Shown here one piece after another: positions 5,199 through 6,083 of a DNA stretch of 6,083 nt; position 1 is the stretch's first letter, and the number at the start of each line of letters is the position of its first letter. This DNA is from Desulfovibrio sp. GTDB taxonomy: Bacteria; Desulfobacterota; Desulfovibrionia; Desulfovibrionales; Desulfovibrionaceae. Under the pieces are notes generated by a model, which ran no database searches, was not told the DNA's origin, and saw nothing but the letters and a program-made list of their open reading frames with translations. Location of the stretch: positions 1-6,083 of the forward strand of contig JAISXC010000234.1 of the NCBI GenBank assembly GCA_031270875.1. The letters run 5' to 3'. A program made the position numbers and the translations under genes.

Positions 5199-5828
5199 AT
5201 GTTCGCCTCGCTCCTGCCGAAATCGGCGCCGTTTTTTGAGATGCTGCTCGCGCAGAACAGCCTGTTGCGCGGAGCGGCCGCGCTGCTGCTGACAATGCTG
5301 GAAACTCCTTCGGAGCAGGAACGAAGCCACAAGGGAATGGCTTTGCTGGAAGAAGAGGCGGATCAACTGTACGGACGGATTGTCCGCGCCCTTTCCCAGA
5401 CGTTTATTACTCCCATTGATCGCGAGGATATTCTGCGCATCAACCAGGCGCAGGAGGAAGCCATAGATTGCCTGCAGTCCCTGAGCACCCGCCTGTCCAT
5501 TTTTGAGTTTCCCCGCGTGCGTTTTCCCGCCCTGCAAATGGCGCGCACCATTGTCAGCCTGCTCGCCCTGACAAAACTTATGCTTGAAGGCCTCTCCAAT
5601 CGCCGTGACTGCCACAAGACCCGCGCTTTCAAGGCCTTGCGCGGCGAATGCGACATGCTGCTTTCCACGGGCCTGGCCGAACTTATGGATGAAAAACAGG
5701 AAGTCACGCCAGTTCTGCTCATGCAGATACTCAAGTGGAGCCAGATATACGAGCGCCTTGGCGTGTTGATTGAGCAGAGCACCGCGCTGGCGGAAACAAT
5801 TGAGGAAGCGGTGCTGAAGAATGTCTGA
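5199..5828 (+). CDS. DUF47 (PhoU-like) Pit accessory protein
   Basis: The 209-residue, all-helical cytoplasmic protein belongs to the DUF47/TIGR00153 family of PhoU-like proteins that sit beside PiT phosphate transporters and are thought to modulate them. It shows the family start MFASLLPK...FFEML and an acidic metal-binding-type helix LLEEEADQLYGR (E51, D55). The strongly conserved TFITPIDREDILRI (68-81) follows, and the last helix is LKWSQIYERLGVLIEQ. The frame is open further upstream to a TTG at 5100, but the ATG at 5199 is preferred. It is preceded by a GGGG ribosome site five bases away (5190-5193), gives the usual family length of just over 200 residues, and places MF plus a Pro-Lys motif at the N-terminus as relatives do. 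It overlaps the downstream permease gene by 8 bp. Confidence 0.88.
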   Translation: MFASLLPKSAPFFEMLLAQNSLLRGAAALLLTMLETPSEQERSHKGMALLEEEADQLYGRIVRALSQTFITPIDREDILRINQAQEEAIDCLQSLSTRLSIFEFPRVRFPALQMARTIVSLLALTKLMLEGLSNRRDCHKTRAFKALRGECDMLLSTGLAELMDEKQEVTPVLLMQILKWSQIYERLGVLIEQSTALAETIEEAVLKNV

Positions 5829-6083
5829 AGCTTCTTTTTTGTTGATTGTCATAGTCATCGCGGCGTTGATCTTTGATTTCACCAACGGCGCTCACGACTG
5901 CGCCAACGCCATCGCCACGGTGGTATCCACAAAAGTCGTGACGCCGCGCTTCGCGGTGGGGACGGCCGCCCTGCTCAACCTCTGCGGAGCGCTCATCGGC
6001 ACCGAGGTCGCCAAAACGCTGGGCGGCGGCATAGTGGTGCCGCAGGTCGTCGAAGGCAGCCGGCTTTTGGTGCTTGCCGCTCT
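5821..6083 (+). CDS. pit: PiT-family inorganic phosphate transporter, N-terminal part
   Basis: 87 codons are visible before the window ends; the full protein usually has some 330-500 residues. It is an inner-membrane symporter that takes up inorganic phosphate (as metal-phosphate with protons, or with sodium). The first membrane helix covers about 6-22, followed by the PiT signature DFTNGAHDCANAIATVVSTK (D19-K38), which is the GANDVANA-type motif of the family. A second hydrophobic stretch (about 44-58, VGTAALLNLCGALIG) and the EVAKTLGGGIV segment follow. The ATG at 5821 lies inside the last codons of the DUF47 gene (ATGTCTGA overlap), so expression is probably coupled to it. The visible part has no frameshift or stop. 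Confidence 0.93.
   Translation, partial: MSEASFLLIVIVIAALIFDFTNGAHDCANAIATVVSTKVVTPRFAVGTAALLNLCGALIGTEVAKTLGGGIVVPQVVEGSRLLVLAA

Noticed and set aside
5142..5885. Minus-strand open frame of 247 codons opposite the DUF47 and pit genes
   Set aside because: It is antisense to two well-recognised genes, including the PiT signature, and shows no recognisable domain. High GC commonly leaves such antisense frames open.
1..6083. Search for tRNA, rRNA, CRISPR arrays, riboswitches and phage or plasmid features
   Set aside because: No regularly spaced direct repeats, cloverleaf-like segments or recognisable aptamers were seen. Apart from the IS end, all coding sequence is accounted for by iron-uptake and phosphate genes.

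Overview
The window looks like a GC-rich proteobacterial chromosome, most probably a sulfate-reducing Desulfovibrionaceae member. That placement is an inference. It rests on the general GC-rich coding style, on Fur-like sites that fit the TTGAAAAT-N-ATTTTCAA form described for Desulfovibrio, and on a phosphate transporter paired with a DUF47 protein. No 16S or marker gene is present to confirm it.

Positions 1-1773 (minus strand) hold a FyuA-like TonB-dependent outer-membrane receptor with an intact signal peptide, Ton box and plug. After about 554 residues it runs into the left end of an IS200/IS605-type insertion sequence. The inverted tip (hairpin near 71-84) and the first 12 codons of the Y1 transposase tnpA (1-37) are visible, and the rest of the element lies beyond the left edge. 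The receptor therefore lacks roughly its last 150 residues.

Positions 1774-2039 are a divergent control region. It carries a 23-bp tandem direct repeat containing two Fur-like boxes over the receptor promoter. A second overlapping Fur-like cluster lies inside a good sigma-70-type promoter (TTGATT-17-TATAAG) that faces the plus-strand operon.

Positions 2040-3909 (plus) are a tight exbB-exbD-tonB operon, the inner-membrane proton-motive-force machine that drives TonB-dependent receptors. A PchR/YbtA-type AraC regulator follows at 3966-4961 and ends in an intrinsic terminator whose loop contains the stop codon. Together the receptor, energiser and regulator form an iron-siderophore uptake locus with two apparent layers of control: Fur for iron, and the AraC protein probably for the siderophore ligand. 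The receptor half is broken by the IS.

Positions 4962-5198 are non-coding, with a 14-bp tandem duplication, hairpins and a candidate promoter. Positions 5199 to the right edge hold an unrelated phosphate module: a DUF47/PhoU-like accessory protein overlapping by 8 bp with a PiT-family phosphate permease that is cut by the window end.

I found no wholly new system. The most notable points are the IS-interrupted, possibly reversibly silenced receptor opposite an intact energiser operon, the Fur-site array, and the AT-rich core of the AraC gene.
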